From: Amycolatopsis sp. CA-128772
Lineage (GTDB): Bacteria > Actinomycetota > Actinomycetes > Mycobacteriales > Pseudonocardiaceae
Direction: 5' to 3'
NCBI RefSeq assembly: GCF_002904295.1
Contig: NZ_PPHG01000079.1
Span: 1 to 64,000 of the forward strand
Length of the DNA: 64,000 bases
Under the pieces are notes generated by a model. The model was not told the origin of the DNA. It saw only the letters and a program-made list of their open reading frames with translations, and made no database searches. Shown here piece by piece: positions 25,800 to 34,048 of the stretch. Made by a program: the position numbers and the translations under genes. How positions within the stretch are numbered: position 1 is the stretch's first letter; every line of letters begins with the position of its first letter.

Positions 25800-27216
25800 C
25801 GAGCGCCCGCTTCATGACCTTGCCCATGTCGTTGCGCGGCAACGCGTCCAGGAACCGGACGACCCGCGGGCGCTTGTGCGGCGCCAGCAGCTTGGCCACG
25901 TGGTCGGCGAGCTCCTCGGCGGCCGGTGGCTCGCCGGACGGCACGATCCACGCCACGATCCGCTCGCCCAGGTCGTCGTCCGGCTCGCCGGTGACGGCCG
26001 CCTCGGCGACGCGCGGGTGTTCGAGCAGGGCGTTCTCGATCTCGCCCGCGCCGATCTTGTAGCCGCCGCTCTTGATCAGGTCGGTCGCCTTGCGCCCGAC
26101 GATCTTCACGTACCCGTCGGTGTCGCGGGTGGCCATGTCGCCGGTGCGGAACCAGCCGTCGTCGAACGCGGCCGCGGTCGCGTCCGGCCGGTTGAGGTAC
26201 CCGGTGAACAGGTTCGGGCCGCGGACCTGGATCTCGCCGACCGTCTCGGCGTCGTCGATCACCTCGCCGGCGTCGCCGACCAGCCTGAGTTCGACGCCTG
26301 GGAGCGGGACGCCGACCGTGCCGGCCTTGCGCTCGCCGTCGGCGCGGACGCTCGTGTTCATCAGCGTTTCGGTCATGCCGTAGCGCTCGACGACCTGCTG
26401 GCCGGTCGCCGCGGTGATCCGCTGGTGGTCGTGCACCGGTAGCGCCGCCGACCCGGAAACGAGCAGCCGGGCCCGCTTGAGCGCGTCGGCCAGCACGGTG
26501 TCGGAGTCCACCTCGCCCGCGATGCGGTGGTACATCGTCGGCACGCCGAAGAGCATGGTCGCGCCGGCCGACAGCTCCCGCGCGACGCCCTCGGTGGAGA
26601 ACCGGCCGAGGTGCCGCACCGAGCCACCGCGGCGCAGCGGGCCGAGGATGCCGAGGATCAGGCCGTGCACGTGGAACAGGGGCAGGGCGTGCACCAGGAC
26701 GTCGGCGGCGGTCCAGGCCCAGGCGTCCTCGAGGGCGTCGAGCGTGGTCGCGAGCGCGCGGCGGGGGAGCACGACGCCCTTCGGCGGGCCGGTGGTGCCC
26801 GAGGTGTAGACGATCAGCGCCGGGCTTTCCGGGTCGGGCTCGGCCGGGATCGGCGCTTCCCCGCCGGTCAGCGGGATGTCCCGGCGGGGCAGCGCGGCCA
26901 GGCCGGCGGGCAGCTCGGCGCCCGGTTCGGCCAGGACGAGCGCCGGTTCGCTGTCGGCGAGGATGTGCGCGAGCTCGCGTTCGCCGATCTTGGGGTTGAG
27001 CGGCACCGCCGGCACCCCGGCGAGCAGCGCGGCGACGACCGCGACGCTCGTGTGCACGGTCGGCGTCGCCCACACGGCGACCCGGCCGGCCGGCAGCTCG
27101 GCGGCGAGCCCACCGGCGACGGCGGCGAGGTGGTCGTAGGACAGGGCGTGGTCGCCGAAGCGCAGGGCTTCTTTCGCGGCGCCGGCGACGAGAGTGGGGA
27201 ACAACGGGTCGGGCAC
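25792..27216 (-). CDS. Acyl-CoA synthetase, probably malonyl-CoA synthetase (MatB-like)
   Basis: A 474-residue ANL ligase with intact CoA-ligase motifs: YTSGTTGPPKGVV, ERYGMTETLMN, GDMATRD, and a C-terminal lysine in PRNDMGKVMKR. The segment DLIKSGGYKIGAGEIENALLEHP resembles MatB, which makes malonyl-CoA from malonate. The start is a GTG. It is first in the minus-strand block and overlaps the fused carboxyltransferase, so the pair may serve malonyl-CoA or methylmalonyl-CoA supply. The exact diacid is not determined by sequence. tsaB starts 99 bases away in the other direction. Confidence 0.83.
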   Translation of the reverse strand: MPDPLFPTLVAGAAKEALRFGDHALSYDHLAAVAGGLAAELPAGRVAVWATPTVHTSVAVVAALLAGVPAVPLNPKIGERELAHILADSEPALVLAEPGAELPAGLAALPRRDIPLTGGEAPIPAEPDPESPALIVYTSGTTGPPKGVVLPRRALATTLDALEDAWAWTAADVLVHALPLFHVHGLILGILGPLRRGGSVRHLGRFSTEGVARELSAGATMLFGVPTMYHRIAGEVDSDTVLADALKRARLLVSGSAALPVHDHQRITAATGQQVVERYGMTETLMNTSVRADGERKAGTVGVPLPGVELRLVGDAGEVIDDAETVGEIQVRGPNLFTGYLNRPDATAAAFDDGWFRTGDMATRDTDGYVKIVGRKATDLIKSGGYKIGAGEIENALLEHPRVAEAAVTGEPDDDLGERIVAWIVPSGEPPAAEELADHVAKLLAPHKRPRVVRFLDALPRNDMGKVMKRALGA

Positions 27217-27315
27217 CGCGGGGACCTCCCAGTGTCGGACTCGATCAGCACGTTACCGCGCGGATCCGTCCCCTGCAGCAAGCGGCCGAAGACGCTGGTC
27301 GTAGGCTGGGACACC

Positions 27316-27981
27316 GTGTTGGTACTGGCGATCGATACCTCGACCCCGGCGGTGACCGCCGGCGTCGTCGAGCTGGACGGCGATTCGGTCGAGACGCGCG
27401 GTGACCGCGTCACCGTCGACCCCCGCGCCCACGGCGAGCTGATCACGCCGCACGCGCTGGCCGCCGCCGAGGCCGCCGGCGTGACCCTCAAGGACCTCGA
27501 CGCGATCGTCGCCGGCGTCGGCCCCGGGCCGTTCACCGGCCTGCGGGCCGGGATGGCCACCGCCGCCGCGCTCGGGCACGCCCTCGGGCTGCCGGTGTAC
27601 CCGGTGTGCAGCCTCGACGCGCTGGCCGCGGACGTCACCTCGGGCGGCGACGCCTTCCTCGTCATGACCGACGCCCGCCGCCGTGAGGTCTACTGGGCCG
27701 CCTACGACGCCGACGGCCGGCGCACCGACGGCCCGCACGTCCAGCGCCCGGCCGACGTCGAGACCGACGTCAATCGGGCGGCCGGCGACGGCGCGCTGCT
27801 CCACGCCGCCGCGCTCGACGTCCAGCCGATCGAGCCGCGGTTCCCGTCGGCCGCCGGGCTGGTGAAGGCGGCTGGGAGCGCGTTGCTCGCTTCGGCTCCG
27901 CCGGCCCCGCTGACGCCGTTGTACCTGCGTCGTCCCGACGCCGTCGAGCCCGCCGCGCCGAAACGGGTGACCGCCCCGTGA
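27316..27981 (+). CDS. tsaB: tRNA threonylcarbamoyladenosine biosynthesis protein TsaB
   Basis: A 221-residue ASKHA-fold protein. AIDTSTPAVTAGV at the N terminus and VGPGPFTGLRAG are the diagnostic parts. TsaB dimerises with TsaD and helps transfer threonylcarbamoyl to tRNA, but lacks catalysis itself. The GTG at 27316 is chosen because the family starts a few residues before the AIDTS strand. It overlaps rimI by four bases. Confidence 0.95.
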   Translation: MLVLAIDTSTPAVTAGVVELDGDSVETRGDRVTVDPRAHGELITPHALAAAEAAGVTLKDLDAIVAGVGPGPFTGLRAGMATAAALGHALGLPVYPVCSLDALAADVTSGGDAFLVMTDARRREVYWAAYDADGRRTDGPHVQRPADVETDVNRAAGDGALLHAAALDVQPIEPRFPSAAGLVKAAGSALLASAPPAPLTPLYLRRPDAVEPAAPKRVTAP

Positions 27982-28457
27982 GACTCGGGCCCCTGCGCCG
28001 CATGGACATCGCCCGGTGCGTGGAGATCGAGCAGATCCTGTTCCCGGGCGACGACCCGTGGAGCGCCCGCGCGTTCCACTCGGAGCTGGACGCGGGCAAC
28101 TTCTACCTCGCCGCCCGCCCGGACGAGGGCGACGAGCTGCTCGGCTACGCCGGGCTGGCCGTCGTCGGGCGCCGGCGCGGTGAGTACGAGGCGACCGTGC
28201 ACACGATCGGCGTCGCGCCCGAGTACCAGGGCCAGGGCATCGGCACGGCGCTGCTGCGGGCCCTGCTGGTGCGGGCCGACGAGTTCGAGGCGCCGGTCTT
28301 CCTCGAGGTCCGCACGGACAACACCACCGCGCTCGCCCTGTACGAGCGCCACGGCTTCGAACGGCTCGGCATCCGGAAGCGCTACTACCAGCCTTCCGGC
28401 GCCGACGCGTACACGATGGTCCGCCCGGCGCGGACGCGAGACGGGGTGGCGGGCTGA
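27978..28457 (+). CDS. rimI: Ribosomal protein S18-alanine N-acetyltransferase RimI
   Basis: A 159-residue GNAT acetyltransferase. The acetyl-CoA loop is VAPEYQGQGIGTALL, followed by FLEVRTDNTTALALYERHGFE, the usual RimI/GNAT end motif. It acetylates the N-terminal alanine of S18 in E. coli; in actinobacteria it may have broader targets. It overlaps tsaB (GTGA) and tsaD (ATG inside its stop), so tsaB-rimI-tsaD is one coupled unit. Confidence 0.93.
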   Translation: MRLGPLRRMDIARCVEIEQILFPGDDPWSARAFHSELDAGNFYLAARPDEGDELLGYAGLAVVGRRRGEYEATVHTIGVAPEYQGQGIGTALLRALLVRADEFEAPVFLEVRTDNTTALALYERHGFERLGIRKRYYQPSGADAYTMVRPARTRDGVAG

Positions 28458-29503
28458 TGGCACGCATCATCATGGGTATCGAAAGCTCGTGCGACGAGAC
28501 CGGCGTCGGGCTGGTCCGGCTGCACGACGACGGGACCGTCGAGCTGCTGGCGGACGAGGTCGCTTCGAGCGTCGAGCAGCACGCGCGGTTCGGCGGGGTG
28601 GTGCCGGAGGTGGCCAGCCGGGCGCACCTCGAGGCGATGGTTCCGACCACTTCCCGCGCCTTCGCCACGGCGGGCTTGTCCATGTCTGATGTGGACGCCA
28701 TTGCCGTGACGGCCGGGCCGGGGCTGGCGGGTGCGCTGCTGGTCGGCGTGTCGGCGGCCAAGGCGTATGCGACTGCCTTGGATGTGCCGTTGTACGGGGT
28801 CAACCACCTTGCTGGGCACATTGCTGTGGACACGCTGCAGCATGGGCCGTTGCCGTCGCCTTGTCTCGCGCTGCTGGTTTCCGGTGGGCACACGCAGTTG
28901 CTTCGGGTGGACGACATCGCGTCGTCGATCACCGAGCTGGGGTCCACTGTGGACGACGCTGCGGGGGAGGCTTACGACAAGGTTGCCCGGGTTCTCGGGC
29001 TGCCTTATCCGGGTGGGCCGCCGATCGACAAGGCGGCCAAGAACGGGAATCCTTCGGCGATCGCTTTTCCGCGGGGGATGACCGGGCCTCGTGATGCGGC
29101 GTTCGATTTTTCCTTCTCCGGGTTGAAGACTGCGGTGGCTCGGTGGGTTGAAGGGGCTGCGCGGCGGGGGGAGGAGATTCCCGTGGATGATGTTGCGGCT
29201 TCGTTCCAGGAGGCTGTTGCCGATGTGCTGACGGCCAAGGCGGTTCGTGCTGCGAAGGAGCAGGGAATCGGCACCATGGTGATTTCCGGTGGTGTTGCTG
29301 CTAACTCGCGGTTGAAGGAGCTGGCTGCGGAGCGGTGTGCTGTGGCGGGGATTGAGCTGCGGGTTCCCCGGCCGCGGTTGTGTACGGACAATGGGGCGAT
29401 GATTGCTGCGTTGGGGGCTCATGTGGTGGCTGGGAAGCGTCCTGCTACGCCGCTTGATTTCAGTGCCAATCCGGCTTTGCCGGTGAATGTGGTTTCGCTT
29501 TAG
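28457..29503 (+). CDS. tsaD: tRNA N6-adenosine threonylcarbamoyltransferase TsaD
   Basis: A 348-residue ASKHA protein, the catalytic subunit for t6A37. Features are GIESSCDETGVGL, the metal-binding HLAGH (NHLAGHIA), LVSGGHTQL, a YDKVARVLGLPYPGGP loop and DNGAMIA near the end. The start ATG overlaps the rimI stop. From about 28.65 kb onward, codon choice shifts: many T-ending codons (GTT, GCT, GAT, GGT) appear where the first part and neighbouring genes use C or G. The reading frame and all motifs remain intact. Confidence 0.96.
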   Translation: MARIIMGIESSCDETGVGLVRLHDDGTVELLADEVASSVEQHARFGGVVPEVASRAHLEAMVPTTSRAFATAGLSMSDVDAIAVTAGPGLAGALLVGVSAAKAYATALDVPLYGVNHLAGHIAVDTLQHGPLPSPCLALLVSGGHTQLLRVDDIASSITELGSTVDDAAGEAYDKVARVLGLPYPGGPPIDKAAKNGNPSAIAFPRGMTGPRDAAFDFSFSGLKTAVARWVEGAARRGEEIPVDDVAASFQEAVADVLTAKAVRAAKEQGIGTMVISGGVAANSRLKELAAERCAVAGIELRVPRPRLCTDNGAMIAALGAHVVAGKRPATPLDFSANPALPVNVVSL

Positions 29504-29531
29504 TGGCTGGTCCAGCCGCGCAGGTGTCGTG

Positions 29532-30683
29532 CTACGAAGCCGTTGCGGGACTGACCGTCGGGGCTCGTACGCCCAGTAGCTCCTCGATTGCCGCCACCGC
29601 CAGGGTTGCCGCGTTTCCCTCGCCGTAGGGGTTTCCGATCTGGGCTGGGCGTAGCTCTCCGCTCAGTAACCTTGCCGCCAGGTTGGCGATGCGCTCTGTT
29701 TCCGTTCCCGCCAACCATGCGCAGCCCGCCTCCACCACCTCCGCGCGCTCCGTCACGTCTCGCAGCACCACCACCGGTGTTCCGAATGTGGGGGCCTCCT
29801 CCTGGATGCCGCCCGAATCCGTCAGGACCAGCGATGCCAGGCGCAACGCGCGGACCAGGTCCGGGTACTCCAGGGGGTCCGTCACCGTTACCCGGGGGAG
29901 GCCGGCCAGTGCCGCCTTCACCTGGGCCTGGACCTGGGGGTTCGGGTGGGCCGGGAACAGCACCTGGACGTCCGGGTGCTCGGCCACGATCAGCTGGACC
30001 GCCGCCAGGGTGCGCTCCAGGGGCTCGCCCCAGGATTCGCGGCGATGCGATGTCACCAGCACCAGGCGCTCGCCCGCCTCCGCCAGCTCCATCTCCAGCA
30101 ACGCCAGCGCCGTGTCGCGGGCCGGGAGGTCGCGGGCCGCTATCTCCAGGACCGCGTCGACCACCGTGTTGCCCGTTACCGCTATCTGTTGGCGCGCCAC
30201 GCCTTCCGAGCGCAACGCCGCCGCCGCGCCCAGGGTGGGGGCCAGGTGCAGGGCCGCGATGCGGGACACCATCTGGCGGGCGCCCTCCTCCGGGAACGGG
30301 GCCGCCAGGTCGTGGGTGCGCAGGCCAGCCTCCAGGTGGACCACCGGGATGCCCAGCCAGAACGCGGCCAGCGCGCCCGCCAGCGTTGTCGTCGTGTCGC
30401 CCTGGACCACGAGTGCGGCCGGGCTGTGGCGGCGCAGGGTCTCGTCCAGCGCCGGGAGCAAGCCCGCCACCAGCTCGGCCTGGCCGCCGGTGACCCTCGG
30501 TGGCACGTCCAGCCACACGTCCACCGCCAGGCCGAACGGCTCCAGGGCCTGCTCGACCATGCCCGGGTGCTGGCCGCTGTGGACCACGACCGGGCGCAGT
30601 GCCGGGTGCGCCGTCAGGGCCAGGGCCAGCGGCGCCAGCTTGACCGCCTCCGGCCGCGTACCGGCCAGCAACATCACTTCCAC
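29532..30683 (-). CDS. wecB: UDP-N-acetylglucosamine 2-epimerase (non-hydrolysing)
   Basis: A 383-residue enzyme interconverting UDP-GlcNAc and UDP-ManNAc. The family pattern is present: LAGTRPEAVKLAPL near the start, VVQGDTTTTLAGALAAF, HLEAGLRT, GNTVVDAV, VTSHRRESWG and LTDSGGIQEEAP. The GTG at 30683 with AGAAGGGG upstream is the likely start. UDP-ManNAc normally feeds cell-surface polysaccharide or teichoic-type linkage units. It lies downstream of the two anchored-protein genes on the same strand and across from an exosortase and glycosyltransferase pair, which suggests a surface glycan made by the locus. Confidence 0.92.
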   Translation of the reverse strand: MEVMLLAGTRPEAVKLAPLALALTAHPALRPVVVHSGQHPGMVEQALEPFGLAVDVWLDVPPRVTGGQAELVAGLLPALDETLRRHSPAALVVQGDTTTTLAGALAAFWLGIPVVHLEAGLRTHDLAAPFPEEGARQMVSRIAALHLAPTLGAAAALRSEGVARQQIAVTGNTVVDAVLEIAARDLPARDTALALLEMELAEAGERLVLVTSHRRESWGEPLERTLAAVQLIVAEHPDVQVLFPAHPNPQVQAQVKAALAGLPRVTVTDPLEYPDLVRALRLASLVLTDSGGIQEEAPTFGTPVVVLRDVTERAEVVEAGCAWLAGTETERIANLAARLLSGELRPAQIGNPYGEGNAATLAVAAIEELLGVRAPTVSPATAS

Positions 30684-30826
30684 CCCGCGCCGCCCCTTCT
30701 CCACGTTGTCCAGTGTCCAGCAGATTTCCCGCCCCCGACGCGCCAGGTGTCCGGGCGGTGTCCAGGCTGTGTCATTCCCACCTCGAGGCCGCCGGCGTGC
30801 GAGGGGCACACGCCGGCGGCCCGCGG

Positions 30827-31003
30827 TCACCGCGCCCGGGAAAGGCGGCGGTTGCGGCGGTGGACGGCGACCAGCGCGATCGTCCCGAGCAGGACCAGGA
30901 GCACGCCGACGGCCAGCCACCACCCGATGTCGGCGCCGGTGGCGGCGAGGGTGCCCACCCCGCCACCGGCCACGCCGACCCCGGCGCCCGGCATCTTGTA
31001 CAT
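30827..31003 (-). CDS. 58-residue orphan sorting-tail protein (LAATG-helix-basic end)
   Basis: A very short protein starting at an ATG with GAGG upstream. After a Gly-rich stretch it has LAATG (residues 19-23), one membrane helix (WWLAVGVLLVLLGTIALVAV) and a basic tail (HRRNRRLSRAR). That three-part form is a cell-wall sorting signal of the LAxTG kind used by class E sortases. There is no signal peptide and no body to anchor, so it may be a mini membrane protein, a regulatory peptide or the remnant of a larger one. It is 11 bases downstream of the anchored-protein gene. Confidence 0.6.
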   Translation of the reverse strand: MYKMPGAGVGVAGGGVGTLAATGADIGWWLAVGVLLVLLGTIALVAVHRRNRRLSRAR

Positions 31004-31014
31004 CCGGACCTCGC

Positions 31015-31782
31015 TCAGGCCTGCGCGGAACGGCGGCGGAAGATGCGCGTGCCGACCGGCATCGCGACGGCGCCGAGCAGCCCGAGCCCGATCCACAGGC
31101 CCGCACCGGACGCCAGCGGCATCGGCGGCGCGGCCGGGCCGCAGGTCGCCGACGACACGACCACGTCACCCGAGCCGAGGGCCTTGAGCCCTTCGCCGAG
31201 CAGCTTCACGTGGACGGCGTTGACCGTGAGGCTGCCGTCCGGGTTCTTGACCTGCTCGTTCAGCGTGATCGTGGCGACGTTCAGCGCGCCGAGGCCGACC
31301 TTGATCTGCGTGTTCGCGGCCGGGGCCGCGTCGACCGCGCCGACGCTGCCGAGGTTCGCGCCGACCAGTTTCGTGCTGCCTTCGACGCCCTTCTGCGTCG
31401 CGGTGCAGACGGCTTCGACGAGCTTGATGCCGACGTCGCCGAGGGCCGCCTTCAGCAGCGGCAGTGCGACGTCGGCGGTGCTCGCCTTCGCCGTCGCCGC
31501 ACCGGAATTCTCGTCGCGCTTGGCCTCGGTGTTGATCGCCCCGGCCTTGAGGATGCCGGTCAGGTCGACCTTCGCCAGGCTGCTGCTCGTCGGCCCGGCG
31601 GTGTTCGCGGCGGCGAACGGGCCTGCCTTCACCGCGTCCTGGCCGAGCAGTTTGACGTCGACCTTGACGCCGTACGCGGATCCGTCGCCGGGAGCCGCCG
31701 AAGCGGGGGCCGCGCCGGCGAGCACGACGCTCGCCACGACCGCGGCGAGCAGCCCGCCACGGCGCACGAGGGAGCTCTTCAT
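31015..31782 (-). CDS. Secreted choice-of-anchor P-like protein, probable exosortase substrate
   Basis: A 255-residue protein. The ATG at 31782 has GGAGG upstream and opens a clear signal peptide (MKSSLVRRGG, hydrophobic core, cleavage near ASA29). The mature part is Ala/Val/Thr-rich beta-type sequence with one Cys near residue 150 and another close to the tail. The end is PMPLASGAG, one hydrophobic helix and a basic FRRRSAQA tail, the three-part form of a sorting signal. The exosortase is encoded divergently 330 bases away, so this is its likely substrate. The family name is by resemblance. Confidence 0.72.
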   Translation of the reverse strand: MKSSLVRRGGLLAAVVASVVLAGAAPASAAPGDGSAYGVKVDVKLLGQDAVKAGPFAAANTAGPTSSSLAKVDLTGILKAGAINTEAKRDENSGAATAKASTADVALPLLKAALGDVGIKLVEAVCTATQKGVEGSTKLVGANLGSVGAVDAAPAANTQIKVGLGALNVATITLNEQVKNPDGSLTVNAVHVKLLGEGLKALGSGDVVVSSATCGPAAPPMPLASGAGLWIGLGLLGAVAMPVGTRIFRRRSAQA

Positions 31783-32113
31783 CAAGTGGTCCTCCGAATT
31801 CGCTGGATTTATCGGGGGGTGCGTGACGGCGGCGCGGATCGAACCGGCTTGCCTGGGACTCGGCACGCGGATCGACTATCGCGAAGAGCGGCCGGAATAG
31901 CACACGAAATTTCCCGAATCACCGGATCGGGTAAGGCTCGGCATTGTTTTCGCAGGTCGGTTCGACATCACTCGAACGGCGTAACAAGTTCCGCGAAGGA
32001 TCAGCCGATTGGGGCGGTCTTTCCATCCCTCCGGGTGGAAATGCGTGGCACACATGTCCTACGCTCGCCCGGGTCCCCCACTCGATCGGGAAAACCACAC
32101 CGAGAGGAACGTC
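31783..32113. promoter_or_regulatory. 331-base divergent intergenic region of the exosortase locus
   Basis: No gene fits here. The sequence is clearly richer in A and T than its surroundings, especially 31890-32050. It separates the divergent starts of the anchored protein and the exosortase and should hold both promoters. A hairpin, TTTCCATCCC/GGGTGGAAA (32020-32041), lies upstream of the exosortase start. No convincing -35/-10 pair can be fixed by eye. Confidence 0.55.
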
Positions 32114-32653
32114 GTGGCGGTAGCGAGCGCTCCGAATTCAGGAATGACACGGTTTCCGCTGGTCATGGCGCTGGTTGCGCTGGCCGCCGCGGGGGTCGCG
32201 GTGGTGCTGGCCGAGCGGCTCTACCGCGAGCTGGAAGTGCGGCTCGCCGGCGCGATCCTCGACCTGTTCACTACATCAGGTGTTTATGTGGCACCCGATC
32301 GGGAGTCCGTTTACTTTGGGTTGACCAGCGCTACGCCGTTCGGGTTGCGAATGACGCCGGAATGTTCTTCGGCGTTCCTTTTGCTCCCGCTGCTCGTTGT
32401 GACGATGGCCATGCTGTACTTCCGGCCGTCGAATGCGCGACGGCTGTTCTTTTCGCTCGGCATTTCGGCACTCGTCGTCGTGCTGGTGAATCAGCTGCGC
32501 ATTCTCACCATCGTCGGGCTCGTGCGCGGCTTCGGCACCGACGAGGGCTACTACTGGGGCCACACGCTGCTCGGCTCGATGGTCAGCGTGTTCGGCGGGG
32601 CCGTCTCGATCGTCCTGTTCGTCTGGCTGGCCACGCGAAAGAAGAAGGCATGA
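32114..32653 (+). CDS. Exosortase/archaeosortase-family transpeptidase (XrtP-like)
   Basis: A 179-residue integral membrane protein with about five or six helices. The exosortase triad is visible: Cys84 in TPECSSAFLLLP, Arg129 in NQLRILTIVG and His150 in GYYWGHTLLGS. These enzymes cut C-terminal sorting signals of secreted proteins, in parallel to sortases, and usually occur in Gram-negative bacteria and archaea; an actinobacterial type also exists. The GTG at 32114 follows AGAGG. Its stop overlaps the glycosyltransferase start by four bases, so the two act together. The likely substrate gene is divergent to it. Confidence 0.87.
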   Translation: MAVASAPNSGMTRFPLVMALVALAAAGVAVVLAERLYRELEVRLAGAILDLFTTSGVYVAPDRESVYFGLTSATPFGLRMTPECSSAFLLLPLLVVTMAMLYFRPSNARRLFFSLGISALVVVLVNQLRILTIVGLVRGFGTDEGYYWGHTLLGSMVSVFGGAVSIVLFVWLATRKKKA

Positions 32654-34026
32654 GCGTCAAGGTCCTGCTGGCGATCACGCAGGCGTTCGCGCTCACCATG
32701 AGCGTGGCGTTCCTCGTCTACGTCGTGGTGATCGTGGTGCCGTACCTGCGCCGCAAGCCCGGCCCGGTCGGCGACCCGGCCGGCTTCACCTGGCACTTCT
32801 TCGTGCCGTGCCGCGACGAGCAGACGGTCATCCGCGAGACCGTCCGCTACCTGCGCACCACCTTCCGCCGGGCGCACGTCTGGGTCGTCGACGACGACTC
32901 GGAGGACCGCACCGCCCGCGTCGTCCGGATGCTCTGGCGCCGTCACGGCGGCTACGACCCGTACCTGCACCTCGTGCCGCGCGTGCGCCCCGAAGCCCGG
33001 ACCGGCAAGGGGGACGCGCTGAATGCGGCGTACCGCGCCCTGAACGACTGGATGGGCCCGGGCGCGAGCCGTGATGACGTCGTCGTGGTGGTCGTCGACG
33101 CCGACGGCCGCCCGGCGCCGAACTGCCTGGAGGTCTGCGCGGCGGACCACCTCTTCGGCGACCCGGAGGTCGGCGCGGTCCAGCTCGACGTGTGGATGGG
33201 CAACGCGAGGACGCCGCCGCCCTCGCGCAACCCGGCCGGCCGCTGGTTCGGCCTCAAGCTCGCGCAGCTGCAGGACCTGGAGTTCCGCACGGCGATCGCG
33301 GCGATCCAGACTTCGCGCGGGTTCACCGGCACGATCTCGATGGGCGGCAACGGCCAGTTCACCCGCCTCACCGCGCTCGACTCGATCGCGGGCGACGCCG
33401 GCGAGCCGTGGCGCGGGTCGCTGCTGGAGGACTTCGAGCTCGGCGTCCACCTGCTCACCGCGGGCTGGCGGACCGGGTTCACCCCGGATTCCCACGTGTC
33501 GCAGGAGGGTCTGTACAGCCTGCGGCGGTTCCTCGTGCAGCGCACGCGGTGGGGGCAGGGCACCATGCAGTGCGCCCGGTACCTGCGGCGGATCTGGGAC
33601 TCCCCGCACGTCAGCACGCTCGGCGCGGCGGAGATGATGTACTACCTGGCCCAGCCGTGGCTGCAGCTGCTGGGTTCGCTGCTCTACCCGATCCCGTTCG
33701 TCCTGCTGCTGGCCGGCACCGCGGGCGACCCGGCGCAGATGTGGACGTGGTTCACCGGCGGTGCCTGGATCCTGTTCGCCATCTACGGCTCGTTCGGGCT
33801 GCTGCCGTTCCTCGTCTGGGGCCCGATCTACCAGCTGAAGTGCCTGCGCAGCAAGAACATCCTGCGCGGGCTGGGCATGGGCCTCGCTTACGCGGCCTAC
33901 ATCTACACGTTCTACGTGACGTCGTGGCGCGCGCTGTTCCGGCTGGTCCGCGGGCGCAACGGCTGGGCGAAGACGCGCCGCAACACCGAACAGGCGACCG
34001 GGGTGAAGGTCGCGCTCGACGCCTGA
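32650..34026 (+). CDS. Membrane family 2 glycosyltransferase
   Basis: A 458-residue inverting glycosyltransferase. One N-terminal helix precedes the GT-A domain with VVDDDSED (79-86), DAD (150-152), GGNGQF, the base ED (260-261) and Q297-R-T-R-W301, the QxxRW-type motif of processive or membrane GT2 enzymes. Three or more C-terminal helices follow. It should build or export a surface glycan from a nucleotide sugar, possibly one related to the UDP-ManNAc made by wecB across the locus. It is translationally coupled to the exosortase. Acceptor and sugar are unknown. Confidence 0.88.
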   Translation: MSVKVLLAITQAFALTMSVAFLVYVVVIVVPYLRRKPGPVGDPAGFTWHFFVPCRDEQTVIRETVRYLRTTFRRAHVWVVDDDSEDRTARVVRMLWRRHGGYDPYLHLVPRVRPEARTGKGDALNAAYRALNDWMGPGASRDDVVVVVVDADGRPAPNCLEVCAADHLFGDPEVGAVQLDVWMGNARTPPPSRNPAGRWFGLKLAQLQDLEFRTAIAAIQTSRGFTGTISMGGNGQFTRLTALDSIAGDAGEPWRGSLLEDFELGVHLLTAGWRTGFTPDSHVSQEGLYSLRRFLVQRTRWGQGTMQCARYLRRIWDSPHVSTLGAAEMMYYLAQPWLQLLGSLLYPIPFVLLLAGTAGDPAQMWTWFTGGAWILFAIYGSFGLLPFLVWGPIYQLKCLRSKNILRGLGMGLAYAAYIYTFYVTSWRALFRLVRGRNGWAKTRRNTEQATGVKVALDA

Positions 34027-34048
34027 GCGCGACCTCCGCCCGCGGCCG

